In this document: piece after piece, positions 41,839-50,681 of the stretch
Position numbering within the stretch: the stretch's first letter is position 1
Layout of the letters: every line of letters starts with the position of its first letter
Assembly: GCF_036226465.1 (NCBI RefSeq)
Contig: NZ_CP108476.1
Coordinates: 62,001 to 126,000 of the forward strand
DNA length: 64,000 nucleotides
Source of the DNA: Kitasatospora sp. NBC_01250
Lineage (GTDB): Bacteria; Actinomycetota; Actinomycetes; Streptomycetales; Streptomycetaceae
Reading direction: 5' to 3'
Translations under genes and position numbers: made by a program
Notes under the pieces: generated by a model
The model's database searches: none
The model's input: only the letters and a program-made list of their open reading frames with translations
Told to the model about the DNA's origin: nothing

Positions 41839-43566
41839 TCAGTCCTCGTTGCTCTGCAGCATCTCCTTGACCTTGGCGATGGCGAAGCCCCAGCCCTGCT
41901 GCACCGTCGGCTTTCCGGGGACGGCCAGCTCCTGAGGATTGGTCAGGACGTCCAGCAGGACCGGCCCTGGGGTGTCGAAGGCCCGGCGGACGCTGTCCTG
42001 GAGTTCGGCGGGGTCGGTGACGCGAATGCCGGTGAGCCCCAGGGCGGTGGCGACCGCGGCGAAGTCCGGGTTGTCCAGCTCGGTGCCGAACTCGGTCAGT
42101 CCGGCCTGTTCCTGCTCGAGTTTGACCATGCCCAGGCGGCGGTTGTCGAAGACCACGAGCTTCACCGGCAGCTGGTAGGTCCTGATCGTCATGAGGTCGC
42201 CGAGCAGCATGCTCAGGCCGCCGTCCCCGCAGAACGCGACGACCTGGCGGTCCGGCGCCCACAGCTGGGCCCCGAGGGCCTGCGGCATGGCGTTGGCCAT
42301 CGAGCCGAGATTGAAGGAACCCAGCAGGCGCCGCTGCCCGTGCATCGTGACGAACCGGGAGAGCCAGACGGTGGCCATGCCGGTGTCGGAGGTGAAGATC
42401 GCGTCCGCGCTCGCGCAGGCGTCCACGGCGGCGGCCAGCGCCTCGGGACGGATCTCGTGGCTGCGGTTGTCCAGCGCGCTGCGCAGCCGTCCGAGCAGGT
42501 GCCTGTCGTGGCCGGGGTCGGCGAGGCGCTGCTGCGAGGCGCGCCAGCTGTCGAATCGCTCCCGGGTGGACTCCAGGTGGGAGCGGTCCTTGGCGGCGTC
42601 CAGGTGCGGGAGCAGTGCCCGCAGGGTGGCGCCGACGTCGCCGGCCTGGCCCGCGTCGACCGGGATCCGTCGTCCCAGGTTGCTTTCCTGAAGGTCGATC
42701 TGGACGACTTTGCAGTCGGTGGGGTACCAGTCGCGGTAGGGGAAGTCGGTGCCGAGCATGATCAGGGTGTCGCAGGTGTCGAGGGCGTAAGCGGCGGCGG
42801 GATTGCCGATCAGTCCGGTCTGGCCGACCTGGTACGGGTTCTCGCCCTCGAAGCCCTCCTTGGCCTTGAGGGTGAGGACCATCGGCGCGGCCAGCCGTTC
42901 GGCCAGCGCCAGGACCTCCTCGCGTGCGTCGCGGGCGCCGCGCCCGACCAGCAGGGTGGCCTTGGAGCCCGCATTGACGATCTCGGCCGCCTCGCGGATA
43001 CCCGGCTCATCCGGGCGGGTGACGGGACGGGTACAGGGGAACCGTGCGGGGCGGTCGTCGGTCAGCTCCTGGTCGCCGAGGTCCCCGGGCACCGTCAGGA
43101 CGGCCACGCCGCCTTCGCTGATCGCGGCGCGGACGGCGGCCTCCAGCATGCGCGGCATCTGGTCCGGGGAGGTGACGGTGTTGCGGTAGACGGCGACGTC
43201 GCGGAAGAGCAGGTCGTTGTCGACCTCCTGGAAGTAGTCGCTGCCCAGCTCGGCCAGGGGCACCTGTCCGGCGATGGCGAGGACCGGGGTGCGGCTCTTG
43301 GCCGCGTCGTAGAGGCCGTTGAGCAGGTGCACGGAGCCCGGGCCGACGGTGCCCATGCACACGCCCAGGCGTCCGGACAGTTGGGACTGCGCGCCGGCCG
43401 CGAACGCGGCGGCCTCCTCGTGGCGGCAGCCGACCCAGGCGACGCCGTCGGTGGTGCGGATGGCGTCGGTGAGCGGGTTCAGCGCGTCGCCGACGACGCC
43501 GAACACATGGCGAACGCCCAGTTCCTGCAGGGCGTCGACGATCACTTGGGCAACGGTGCGTGCCAT
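41839..43566 (-). CDS. poxB: Thiamine-diphosphate-dependent enzyme, PoxB-like (pyruvate oxidase/dehydrogenase)
   Basis: The 575-aa protein has the three domains of ThDP enzymes. The N-terminal PYR domain has HVFGVVGDALNPLTDAIRTT and WVGCRHEEAAAFAAGAQSQL (Glu at about 51 activates ThDP). The central domain has LLVGRGARDAREEVL and LIMLGTDFPYRDWYPTDCKV. The C-terminal PP domain has VVAFCGDGGLSMLLGDLMTI and VKLVVFDNRRLGMVKLEQ, the GDG...N metal site. PoxB converts pyruvate to acetate with transfer to quinone. Acetolactate-synthase-like activity is an alternative. The upstream FMN glutamate-synthase-like gene is on the same strand 72 bp away, suggesting an operon. Confidence 0.85.
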   Translation of the reverse strand: MARTVAQVIVDALQELGVRHVFGVVGDALNPLTDAIRTTDGVAWVGCRHEEAAAFAAGAQSQLSGRLGVCMGTVGPGSVHLLNGLYDAAKSRTPVLAIAGQVPLAELGSDYFQEVDNDLLFRDVAVYRNTVTSPDQMPRMLEAAVRAAISEGGVAVLTVPGDLGDQELTDDRPARFPCTRPVTRPDEPGIREAAEIVNAGSKATLLVGRGARDAREEVLALAERLAAPMVLTLKAKEGFEGENPYQVGQTGLIGNPAAAYALDTCDTLIMLGTDFPYRDWYPTDCKVVQIDLQESNLGRRIPVDAGQAGDVGATLRALLPHLDAAKDRSHLESTRERFDSWRASQQRLADPGHDRHLLGRLRSALDNRSHEIRPEALAAAVDACASADAIFTSDTGMATVWLSRFVTMHGQRRLLGSFNLGSMANAMPQALGAQLWAPDRQVVAFCGDGGLSMLLGDLMTIRTYQLPVKLVVFDNRRLGMVKLEQEQAGLTEFGTELDNPDFAAVATALGLTGIRVTDPAELQDSVRRAFDTPGPVLLDVLTNPQELAVPGKPTVQQGWGFAIAKVKEMLQSNED

Positions 43567-43638
43567 GGGCGGGTCCTCCGGTTCATTCGGTGAAGCACGG
43601 CCTCGTGTTCACGCTTCTCATTCGGGCAGGTCGCCCAG

Positions 43639-45228
43639 TCACGCGGTGAAGTGGTCGGGGTGCGCGGCGTGCCAGTCCTGGGCCCAGGCTTCGGGGGCGT
43701 CGTTGATGAGTTGCCCTGGGGCGAGCTGCGGGTACAGCTCGGCGTAGGAGCGGATGGTCTGCGGGTCGATCCTGCGCTGAAGCATGTGCGGGCGCAGCTG
43801 GGACGGTTCGTCCACGCCCATGGCCGCCATGATCTGCAGGGCGCTCTTGACCGTCGCCGCCTGGAAGCGCTCGACGCGCTGCGACTTGTCGCCGACGTCC
43901 AGCGCCCGGGCCCGGCGCGGGTCCTGCGTGGTCACGCCGGTCGGGCAGGTGTTGGTGTGGCAGCGCTGGGCCTGGATGCAGCCGACGGCGAACATCATGG
44001 CCCGGGCGGCGTTGGTGTAGTCGGCGCCTTGGAGCAGCCGCTTGACCACGTCGCCGCCGGTGGCGACCTTGCCGCTGGCGCCGATCCGGATCCGGTCCCG
44101 CAGTCCGGCCCCCAGCAGAGCATTGTGGACGGTCATCAGGCCCTCGGTCAGGGGCATGCCCATGTGGTCGGCGAACTCCAGCGGGGCCGCGCCGGTGCCG
44201 CCCTCGGCGCCGTCGACGATGATGAAGTCCGGGGTGACGTCCTCCTCCAGCATGGCCTTGCAGACGGCGAGGAACTGGCGGCGGGAGCCGATGCAGAGCT
44301 TGAAGCCGGTCGGCTTGCCCTCGGCCAGTTCGCGCATCCGCGCGATGAAGCGGACCAGCTCGCGCGGTGTCGAGAAGGCCTTGTGGTACGGCGGCGAGAC
44401 GACCGTCCTGCCCTGCGGGACGCCGCGGACCTCGGCGATCTCGGCATTGACCTTCGCGCCGGGCAGGACTCCGCCGATGCCGGGCTTGGCGCCCTGGCTG
44501 AGCTTCAGTGACACGCACTTGACCTGCGGGTGGGCGGCCTTCTCGGCGAACTGCTTCTCGTCGAAGGCGCCGTCCTTGGTCCGGCAGCCGAAGTAGCCCG
44601 TGCCGATCTCCCACACCAGGTCGCCGCCGGGCCGCAGGTGGTACTCGGAGAGCCCGCCTTCGCCGGTGTCGTGGGCGAATCCGCCCAGCGCAGCACCGGT
44701 GTTGAGGGCCAGCACGGCGTTGGCGGACAGCGACCCGAAGCTCATGGCCGAGACATTGAGCAGCGCCATGTCGTAGGGCTGGGAGCAGTGCGGGCCGCCG
44801 ATCCGCACGCGCGGCGGGTCCGAGCGCACCGCGCGCGGGGCCATGGAGGGGAGGAGGAACTCGCGGCCGCTCTCGTACAGATCGAGTTCGGTGCCGAACG
44901 GCTCCTCCGCGTCGGTTCCTTTGGCCCGCTCGTAGACGATGCTGCGGGTGTCACGGTCGAAGGGACGCCCGTCGACGTTGCGCTCGACGAAGTACTGCTG
45001 CACCTCCGGACGGATGCCCTCCAGGGCGAACCGCAGATGGCCCAGCACCGGGTAGTTCCGCAGGATCGCGTGCCTGCGTTGCAGCAGGTCCCATCCCGCC
45101 AACAGCAGCACGGCCACCAGCGGACCGGCCGCCAGCCACCACCACGGCGACACCAGCGCAGCCGCCACGACAGCGACGACGGCCACGCAGCCCAGCAGAG
45201 CAACCCACATTGTTTTCAGCACAGCCAC
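43639..45228 (-). CDS. FMN-dependent glutamate-synthase-like membrane protein
   Basis: The 529-aa protein starts with two short hydrophobic stretches (about 5-50), then a glutamate-synthase alpha-domain: MSFGSLSANAVLALNTGAAL, VSLKLSQGAKPGIGGVLPGA, VDGAEGGTGAAPLEFADHMG (FMN site) and a cysteine cluster in VGCIQAQRCHTNTCPTG, where GltB binds a 3Fe-4S. The glutamine-binding amidotransferase part is absent, as in stand-alone FMN-binding members. Its natural reaction is not established; many sit near redox enzymes. It lies in probable operon with the PoxB-like gene. GTG 45228 lacks a strong ribosome site; ATG at 45210 is possible. Confidence 0.8.
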   Translation of the reverse strand: MAVLKTMWVALLGCVAVVAVVAAALVSPWWWLAAGPLVAVLLLAGWDLLQRRHAILRNYPVLGHLRFALEGIRPEVQQYFVERNVDGRPFDRDTRSIVYERAKGTDAEEPFGTELDLYESGREFLLPSMAPRAVRSDPPRVRIGGPHCSQPYDMALLNVSAMSFGSLSANAVLALNTGAALGGFAHDTGEGGLSEYHLRPGGDLVWEIGTGYFGCRTKDGAFDEKQFAEKAAHPQVKCVSLKLSQGAKPGIGGVLPGAKVNAEIAEVRGVPQGRTVVSPPYHKAFSTPRELVRFIARMRELAEGKPTGFKLCIGSRRQFLAVCKAMLEEDVTPDFIIVDGAEGGTGAAPLEFADHMGMPLTEGLMTVHNALLGAGLRDRIRIGASGKVATGGDVVKRLLQGADYTNAARAMMFAVGCIQAQRCHTNTCPTGVTTQDPRRARALDVGDKSQRVERFQAATVKSALQIMAAMGVDEPSQLRPHMLQRRIDPQTIRSYAELYPQLAPGQLINDAPEAWAQDWHAAHPDHFTA

Positions 45229-45308
45229 CGTCTAACCCGAATCACGGCGGCCAAGCCACCTTCGGCGCCGCAGACCCCCCGGAAGCGGCCCGGGCCTGGC
45301 CCGTCGGG

Positions 45309-45473
45309 TCAGGCGTTGTCCGTGCGGGGGAAGACGTACTCGTCAAGGACCAGGCCGAGCGCGACCGTGGCCGGCACCGCGACGAGCGCGCCGGCGAGGC
45401 CTGGCAGCGCGCCTCCGACGAGGACCGCGATCGCCGAGGTCAGCACGTTGCCCAGCACGGCCGTTGGAGGCAC
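45309..45473 (-). CDS. Short membrane peptide, AI-2E-transporter C-terminal remnant
   Basis: This 54-aa frame is too short for usual calling. GTG at 45473 follows GGGAGGTCATC, and the product reads VPPTAVLGNVLTSAIAVLVG, then GALPGLAGALVAVPATVALG and LVLDEYVFPRTDNA. The last helix and motif resemble the C-terminus of AI-2E/YhhQ-type permeases (...GALFGLLGALLAVPVAAALQVVLDE). The rest of that protein is absent, so this is most likely the end of a dead gene that has kept a translatable start, or a coincidental small membrane peptide. Confidence 0.5.
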   Translation of the reverse strand: MPPTAVLGNVLTSAIAVLVGGALPGLAGALVAVPATVALGLVLDEYVFPRTDNA

Positions 45474-45622
45474 GATGACCTCCCGGCCCCGCGATCGGGC
45501 AGAACCCCGCCGACCAGGCGGGCGGTCAGCTCACACCCCTGGTACGACAGATCGCCCGGGTGCAGATCAAAGCTCGTCGAACGACCTCGCGAATCCTGAC
45601 CCGGTTCGGGCCCCGTCCCGGG

Positions 45623-47107
45623 TCACGGAATGGCGGGTCGCTCGGGTCGGTAGACGGTCAGGCCCCTGGCGGCGTTACTCAGCCGCAAGCGGTCGGGGGC
45701 CTCCACGATCTCGCCGTCCAGTGACATGTGGGTGACGTCGTGAAGACTCGTGAGGTCGAGTGCGGACAGTCGCGCCGCGCGGTAGACCCGGGAGCGGGCG
45801 AGAGTGCCGGAGAGGAAGGCGGCGACGAGCCTGGTCCGGGCGAACGGGTGACTGCCGTCCACCACTCGGATGTCGAGCTTCCCCTCGTCCAGCGCGCTGC
45901 GGTGGCTGGGGGCGAGGCCCGGCGGGTCGTAGGATCCGTTGCCCGCGAAGAGCAGCCACACCTGTCGGGGCTCTCCCGCGACCTCCATCCGGACAGGCTC
46001 GGCAGTGGCGAGCACGCGGACCAGTGCCACGGCCAACGCCGGCCACTTGCCGAGACGCTTCTCCAACTTCTCTCTGATGCAGACGAGTTCAGGATAGACG
46101 CCCAGGCTGAAGGTATTGAGGAACAGGTGGTTGTCCCCGGAAAGGGATACCCGGCCCACGTCCACGGCGGCGCCGCTGCCGGCCTCAACCGCCTCGGCCG
46201 TCGAGCGCAGACTGTGCGTCCCGAGGTCGACCGCGAAGTGGTTGAGGGTGCCCCCGGGGAACACCGCCAGCGGCAGGCCCCGCTCGGACGCCATCGAGGC
46301 GGCCAGGTGGACCGTCCCGTCCCCGCCACACACGCCCAGCGCCCGGCAGCCTTCAGCGGCTTCGGCCATCACCTTCGCCAGGTCATCCTCGTGGCCGCAC
46401 ACCCGGATGTCGGCCGCCGGCAACAGCTCGCGCAGCTCGGCGACCACGCCGTCGGGGTCGGCGTCAAAGCCTGGCAGGAGCGAGCTGCCCGATCTGCTGT
46501 TCACCACCACACTCAGTCCTTCGCCACGTGGTAGCGCCGGGACGGCGACGCCCGGCCGTGCGGCGCTGGCCGGGCTGTCGGCCCGACGAGGCCACCAGCG
46601 CAGCGTGAGTGCGGCCATCGAGGCGCCGAGAGCAGCCCCCGCGATCACGTCGCTGGGATAGTGCGCGCCGACGTAGACCCGGGAGGCCATCACCGCGCCC
46701 GCCACGGGCGCCGCGATCGCGCCCAGCGCCGGTGACTCCAACGCGAGACCAGTGGCGAAGGCGGCGGCCGACGCCGAGTGCCCCGACGGGAAGGACGTGG
46801 TGAAGGGCTGCCGGGCTAGCCTGCGAACCAGCGGTACGTCGTTGAGCAGCGGCCGTTGACGTCTCGTGACGGACTTCGCCACCAGGTTGGCCGCCGCCGA
46901 GGCCAGGAGAAGCGATCCCACGCCGCGCAGCGCGGCCCTGCGAGCGGCGCGGTCACCACTGGCCGCCAGCAGCCCCGCCGAGGCCGTCCACAGGACGCCG
47001 TGGTTCGCAGACCGGCTCAGCCGGGGCAACCAGACATCGACGCCGCGCAGTCGTGCGCGCGCCACCCGCGTGAAAAGCCTGCTGTCGAGTTCCGCGATCC
47101 GTCCCAT
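45623..47107 (-). CDS. PAP2 phosphatase / diacylglycerol-kinase-type fusion protein
   Basis: The 494-aa protein joins two lipid-phosphate domains. The N-terminal PAP2 phosphatase has KSVTRRQRP, SFPSGHSASAAAFATG and SRVYVGAHYPSDVIAG, the three conserved blocks with the catalytic His. The C-terminal part (about 215-494) is a diacylglycerol-kinase-type domain with LGVCGGDGTVH and FPGGTLNHFAVDLG. Such fusions occur in actinobacteria and presumably act on phosphatidate/diacylglycerol or related lipids at the membrane. I chose ATG 47107, matching family starts (MGRIAELDSRLF); a GTG at 47167 is a weaker alternative. Both domains look intact. Confidence 0.85.
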   Translation of the reverse strand: MGRIAELDSRLFTRVARARLRGVDVWLPRLSRSANHGVLWTASAGLLAASGDRAARRAALRGVGSLLLASAAANLVAKSVTRRQRPLLNDVPLVRRLARQPFTTSFPSGHSASAAAFATGLALESPALGAIAAPVAGAVMASRVYVGAHYPSDVIAGAALGASMAALTLRWWPRRADSPASAARPGVAVPALPRGEGLSVVVNSRSGSSLLPGFDADPDGVVAELRELLPAADIRVCGHEDDLAKVMAEAAEGCRALGVCGGDGTVHLAASMASERGLPLAVFPGGTLNHFAVDLGTHSLRSTAEAVEAGSGAAVDVGRVSLSGDNHLFLNTFSLGVYPELVCIREKLEKRLGKWPALAVALVRVLATAEPVRMEVAGEPRQVWLLFAGNGSYDPPGLAPSHRSALDEGKLDIRVVDGSHPFARTRLVAAFLSGTLARSRVYRAARLSALDLTSLHDVTHMSLDGEIVEAPDRLRLSNAARGLTVYRPERPAIP

Positions 47108-47189
47108 GACTGCTCGGCTACCCCTCTGAGCGCTCCGCATGCACGCGCCGACAAGTACCGGCGACACGAGCCCGCCTGATTGACACGCA

Positions 47190-47470
47190 GATGGCTCAGG
47201 TCTCGGCGACGAGCCGGGCCCGGCCCATCCACCAGCACTCCTCCCCCGCTGCGGTCCCGTTGCCGAACCAGGACCGGTACTGCCAGGGCTTGAGCGCGTC
47301 CTCGCGCAACCAGCGGCGCACCGTGGACGCGGAGGCGGTGTCGGTGATCCCGCGCGCGGTCAGCTCGGCAGCCAACTCCGGGCAGGACCAGCGCGACAGC
47401 GGCACGCCGGTCTCGGCGGGCAACTGGCAGGCCAGCGCCTTGGCGAGTCGAGTTTGGACAGATCCGGGTA
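47190..47470 (-). pseudogene. IS630-family transposase N-terminal remnant
   Basis: The minus-strand frame reads LPAETGVPLSRWSCPELAAE-type sequence, RGITDTASASTVRRWLRE and DALKPWQYRSWF, the helix-turn-helix and linker of IS630 transposases (ISxSTVRRWLAEDALKPWQYRSWI). The catalytic DDE part does not follow. Only the left part survives. Confidence 0.75.
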
Positions 47471-47495
47471 GTCGGACCTCCGTGCTCTCCTCGGC

Positions 47496-48611
47496 TCAGC
47501 CGGCGTGAAGGATCCGGAAGCGATCGGGTTCCGCCGGATCTCGATCAACGACTTGGATCGGCGTCCCAGCCCATTGCCAGACGCTGGTGCCCGGCGCGCG
47601 GGAGAACTGGATCTGCCCGCGGGTGCCTACGACCGCGACGCGCGGCCAGGCTGCGGCGATGCGTGCCCGGTCCGCGCCGTGAGAACGCAGCACATCGGCG
47701 AGGACGGTGACCGTGTCGTAGCCCTCGAAGGCGACGAAGGAGAGCGCTTCGCCCAATTGCTCGCGCAGGGCCTTCTCGACTCGTGCACCGAGTGGGCTGA
47801 GGCCCTCGGGCGGCAAGTAGCGCAAGAACGGGACCCCGGCGCCGTCGTCGCCCAGCGATGTCGCCCATTCGGCGAACTCCGGTTGCCCGGCCGGAGCACC
47901 GATCAAGATCTCGGCGAGGCGCTGGTCGCCGCGGACGGACTTGACGATCGGCACTGCCGGATCCGGGTGGCCGACCAGCAGAAGAAGGGCCGTCGCCCGA
48001 TTGTCGGCGAGTTCGTCGCACACGTCCGCGGGGGTGAGCGCACTCATGTCGAGTTCGACGACGGTGCCGCCGCGTGCAGCGAGGTGGTCCCGCACAATGC
48101 GGGTACCGGTTGCCCAGTAGACACTCGGCTGGGCCGCTACGGCGATGCGACGGTGGCCCGTGCCGAGGAGGAAGTCCGCGTAGACCTGCCAGCCGCGGGA
48201 CTGCGGCGGGGAGAGGCGCGCGACCCATTCCGTCGGCTGTTCGGTGAGCGCGTCGAGAACCGCTGAAGAGCAGAGGAACGGCAGGCCGAGGGCGTCGGCC
48301 CTGCCGGCAGCGGCGCGCGCGACGACGCTGTGATACTCCCCCGCCAAGGCGGCCACCCCCAGGCCGGCCAATTCGTCCACGGCCGCCGCGGCCCTCTGTG
48401 GATCAGCCGCGGTGTCTCGGACCACCAGCTCAAGTGGTCTTCCGCCGATCCCGCCGACTTCGTTGACTTCGCGAACGCCCAGCTCCAGTCCGGCGAGCAA
48501 GTGCTGGCCCGCCTCGACCCAGCCGGGCCGAGTCAGCGGAACGAGAGCGCCGATCCGGATGGACGATCCGTCAGTCCGCTCCGCCCCAGCCGGCGATGGC
48601 GACGTACTCAT
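47496..48611 (-). CDS. Receptor-type ligand-binding protein (LIV-BP/AmiC-like), no signal peptide
   Basis: The 371-aa protein is a type-1 periplasmic-binding-protein fold: IRIGALVPLTRPGWVEAGQH, GLELGVREVNEVGGIGGRPLEL, VVRDTAADPQRAAAAVDELA, ALAGEYHSVVARAAAGRADA and a C-terminal lobe to PIQVVDRDPAEPDRFRILHAG. These proteins usually serve ABC import of branched-chain amino acids or amides, but here no signal peptide or lipoprotein Cys is visible, and no permease is near. A cytosolic sensor like AmiC is therefore likely. ATG 48609-48611 is preceded by GGGAGA at some distance. It is followed by an IS630 relic. Confidence 0.78.
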   Translation of the reverse strand: MSTSPSPAGAERTDGSSIRIGALVPLTRPGWVEAGQHLLAGLELGVREVNEVGGIGGRPLELVVRDTAADPQRAAAAVDELAGLGVAALAGEYHSVVARAAAGRADALGLPFLCSSAVLDALTEQPTEWVARLSPPQSRGWQVYADFLLGTGHRRIAVAAQPSVYWATGTRIVRDHLAARGGTVVELDMSALTPADVCDELADNRATALLLLVGHPDPAVPIVKSVRGDQRLAEILIGAPAGQPEFAEWATSLGDDGAGVPFLRYLPPEGLSPLGARVEKALREQLGEALSFVAFEGYDTVTVLADVLRSHGADRARIAAAWPRVAVVGTRGQIQFSRAPGTSVWQWAGTPIQVVDRDPAEPDRFRILHAG

Positions 48612-48961
48612 GCGTGGCGTCTCCCTTGTGACGAGTCGGTGCAGTCCGCCCGGTGCGCAGAGCGGCAAGGCCCGGTGGTACGCGTTCATCTCATCTCGCC
48701 GTGGCGGGCGCACCTAAATGATCACGCCGGACATTGCATCCACCACCATCGCCAACTGGCAACCGATTATTTCCAGGTGCCCCCTGACTGCACCTGCGGC
48801 CTCCACCTCGCCGGACCGACCCTGCGATCCTCACTCCGCCTGCGCCCTGACCTCACGTCAACCCCCGAAGGACTTCCGGCGTCGTCGACCACCAAGTGAT
48901 CGATCTCGGCATGCCCAGCTTCAGCCAGATCGCGACACGGATCAGTACGGCAGGAGGGCCG
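48612..48961. other. Gene-free stretch
   Basis: 350 bp with no supported gene. The region carries C-rich tracts such as CCCCTGACTGCACCTGCGGC but no reading frame with family character. It separates the binding-protein gene from the AKR remnant. Confidence 0.45.
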
Positions 48962-49231
48962 TCAAGTCAACCAATCGACCCAGCTCAGGAGCGGTCGGTG
49001 GACGTCAGCTTCTTCGGCGCCCACGGGCACGTTCCGTTGCGCGTGGCCGGCGCAGAGCGGGAGCATCTCCCGCTCTGCTTCCCGGTGGATGAGGTTGTAG
49101 TGGTCCTGCATCGACACGGCCCGGGTCCAGCCGTTCAGGTCAGCCAGGTACAGGGCCTTGGCGAACTGCCAGGCGTACATGGAGGAGGCTCCGATGTAGC
49201 GGACCTTCCCGGACTTGACCACGTCGTGCAT
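48962..49231 (-). pseudogene. Aldo/keto reductase fragment
   Basis: The frame reads LHDVVKSGKVRYIGASSMYA-type sequence (MHDVVKSGKVRYIGASSMYA), AWQFAKALYLADLNGWT and VSMQDHYNLIHREAEREMLP, then turns into unrelated sequence. This is the middle of YajO-type aldo/keto reductases (LHDVVKAGKVRYLGASSMYAWQF...FVSMQDHYNLLYREEEREMLPLC). Catalytic Tyr/Asp and the C-terminal half are missing, so it is dead. Confidence 0.75.
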
Positions 49232-49284
49232 CCGCCCGGTGAGGGTCGCGGCGCTCGCGACGGCGCCCCTACCAGCGGGATCTC

Positions 49285-50493
49285 TTACAGGAAATGTCGG
49301 ATCGGTGCCGTGGAGGCCTCGAGCACGCGTCGGCCTGCGGAGCGGCGACGCCAGCGCGCCGGGTCGAGGGGTTCACTGCGGGCGAGGTCCTCGTCGAAGT
49401 GCTGGTCCAAGCGCGCGGTGAACCTCTCGTCGACGGCGGCGAGCATGATCTCCTCGTCGTGGTCGAGGGAACGGCGGTTGAAGTTGGTCGACCCGACCAG
49501 GGTGGCGATACCGTCCACGGTCAGTACTTTCGCGTGCATCATCGTTGGCTGGAACTGCCAGATCTTCACGCCGCACGCGGTGAGTTCCTCGAAGAAGCGC
49601 TCGCCGGCGAGCTGGCACACGCGCTTGTCGGTGTGCGGCCCGGGCAGCAGGATCTCCACCTGCACGCCCCGGGAGGCCGCTGTGCAGAGCAGGTCGATGA
49701 AGTAGTGGTCGGGGGCGAAGTAGGCGGTTGCGAGACGCAGCCGCTCCTGGGCGGAGGTGATGACGACGCGTAGCAGGGTCTGCATGTCCTGCCAGCCCAC
49801 GCTGGCCGACCCGCGGACGACCTGGACGACGGCGTCGCCCGGCTGTTCGTGTTCGCCGAACCGGTCCGCCGCGTCGTAGAGCGCGTCCTCGCGGCATTCG
49901 GCCCAGTTCTGGGCGAAGGCGGCTGCGATGCCGTCCACCGCCGGCCCGCGGACCTGGACATGGGTGTCGCGCCACGCCTGCGGGTTGCGTGCGTCGCCGC
50001 ACCATTCCTCGGCGATGCCGACGCCGCCGGTGAATGCCGTTCGGGCGTCGATGACGAGGACCTTGCGGTGGCAGCGGTGGTTCTGCTTCAACGGGGAGAG
50101 CCAGGCCGGCCTGCGGAACCAGGCCACCTGGACGCCGGCGGCGTCCATCAGGTCCAGGAGGTCCCGTTCGATCAGGCGGCTGCCGAAGCCGTCCAGAAGC
50201 AGTCGCACCCGGATGCCCTGCTGTGCCTTGCTGGCCAGCGCGTGGGCGAAGTGGTGGGCGATGTCGCCGCGCCAGTAGACGAACGTCGTCATGTCCACGG
50301 TGTACTGGGCTTCGTGAATGGCCTGGAGCATCGCGGGGAAGATCTCGTCCCCGTTGCGCAACGGCACGAGCTCGTTGCCCTCGGTCGCGGCGATTCCTAT
50401 CAGCCGCTCCAGGCGCCGCCGCAGGGCCTGCTTCCGTGTGGCGAGATCCTCCGAAGGCTGGTCGGTGGGCCGGGTGTCGCTCTCGTGCAGCAC
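49285..50493 (-). CDS. Phospholipase-D-like protein, cardiolipin-synthase type
   Basis: The 402-aa protein has two HKD motifs: HRKVLVIDARTAFTGGVGIA near residue 137 and HAKVLTVDGIATLVGSTNFN near residue 317, both with HxKx4D. This is the PLD superfamily with cardiolipin synthase layout (bis-HKD, no large extra domain). It would join or cut phosphodiesters of phospholipids at the membrane, but has no obvious N-terminal helix. It starts with GTG 50493, with GGGAGAACAC before it. The upstream gene on the same strand is YdcF-like. Confidence 0.85.
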   Translation of the reverse strand: MLHESDTRPTDQPSEDLATRKQALRRRLERLIGIAATEGNELVPLRNGDEIFPAMLQAIHEAQYTVDMTTFVYWRGDIAHHFAHALASKAQQGIRVRLLLDGFGSRLIERDLLDLMDAAGVQVAWFRRPAWLSPLKQNHRCHRKVLVIDARTAFTGGVGIAEEWCGDARNPQAWRDTHVQVRGPAVDGIAAAFAQNWAECREDALYDAADRFGEHEQPGDAVVQVVRGSASVGWQDMQTLLRVVITSAQERLRLATAYFAPDHYFIDLLCTAASRGVQVEILLPGPHTDKRVCQLAGERFFEELTACGVKIWQFQPTMMHAKVLTVDGIATLVGSTNFNRRSLDHDEEIMLAAVDERFTARLDQHFDEDLARSEPLDPARWRRRSAGRRVLEASTAPIRHFL

Positions 50494-50620
50494 GTGTTCT
50501 CCCTACATGGTGGTGGCAGCATCATCGAATCAGCGGCCGGAACGCGAACTGTGTTCTGTCCCGGCCCGCCTGGCCGACTGGCCGTGGTACACCCCCGGAC
50601 CGGTGAGTGCGCTCGGCGCC

Positions 50621-50681
50621 GCCTGAGGCGCTCCCGGGCACGCGCCTGGGTCCGACGCGTGTGCCCGGGAGCGCCTCAGGC
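50621..50681 (-). terminator. Perfect 21-bp hairpin overlapping the YdcF-like gene stop
   Basis: Arms 50621-50641 and 50661-50681 pair at all 21 positions; the 19-base loop can add a few more pairs. The right arm covers the stop codon of the minus-strand gene (TCA at 50676-50678). It is the strongest terminator-like stem in the window and may work on both strands. Confidence 0.8.

Noticed and set aside
41677..43593. 638-codon plus-strand frame over the PoxB-like gene
   Set aside because: Antisense to a gene with complete ThDP motifs; the plus-strand translation is Gly/Val-rich with no motif.
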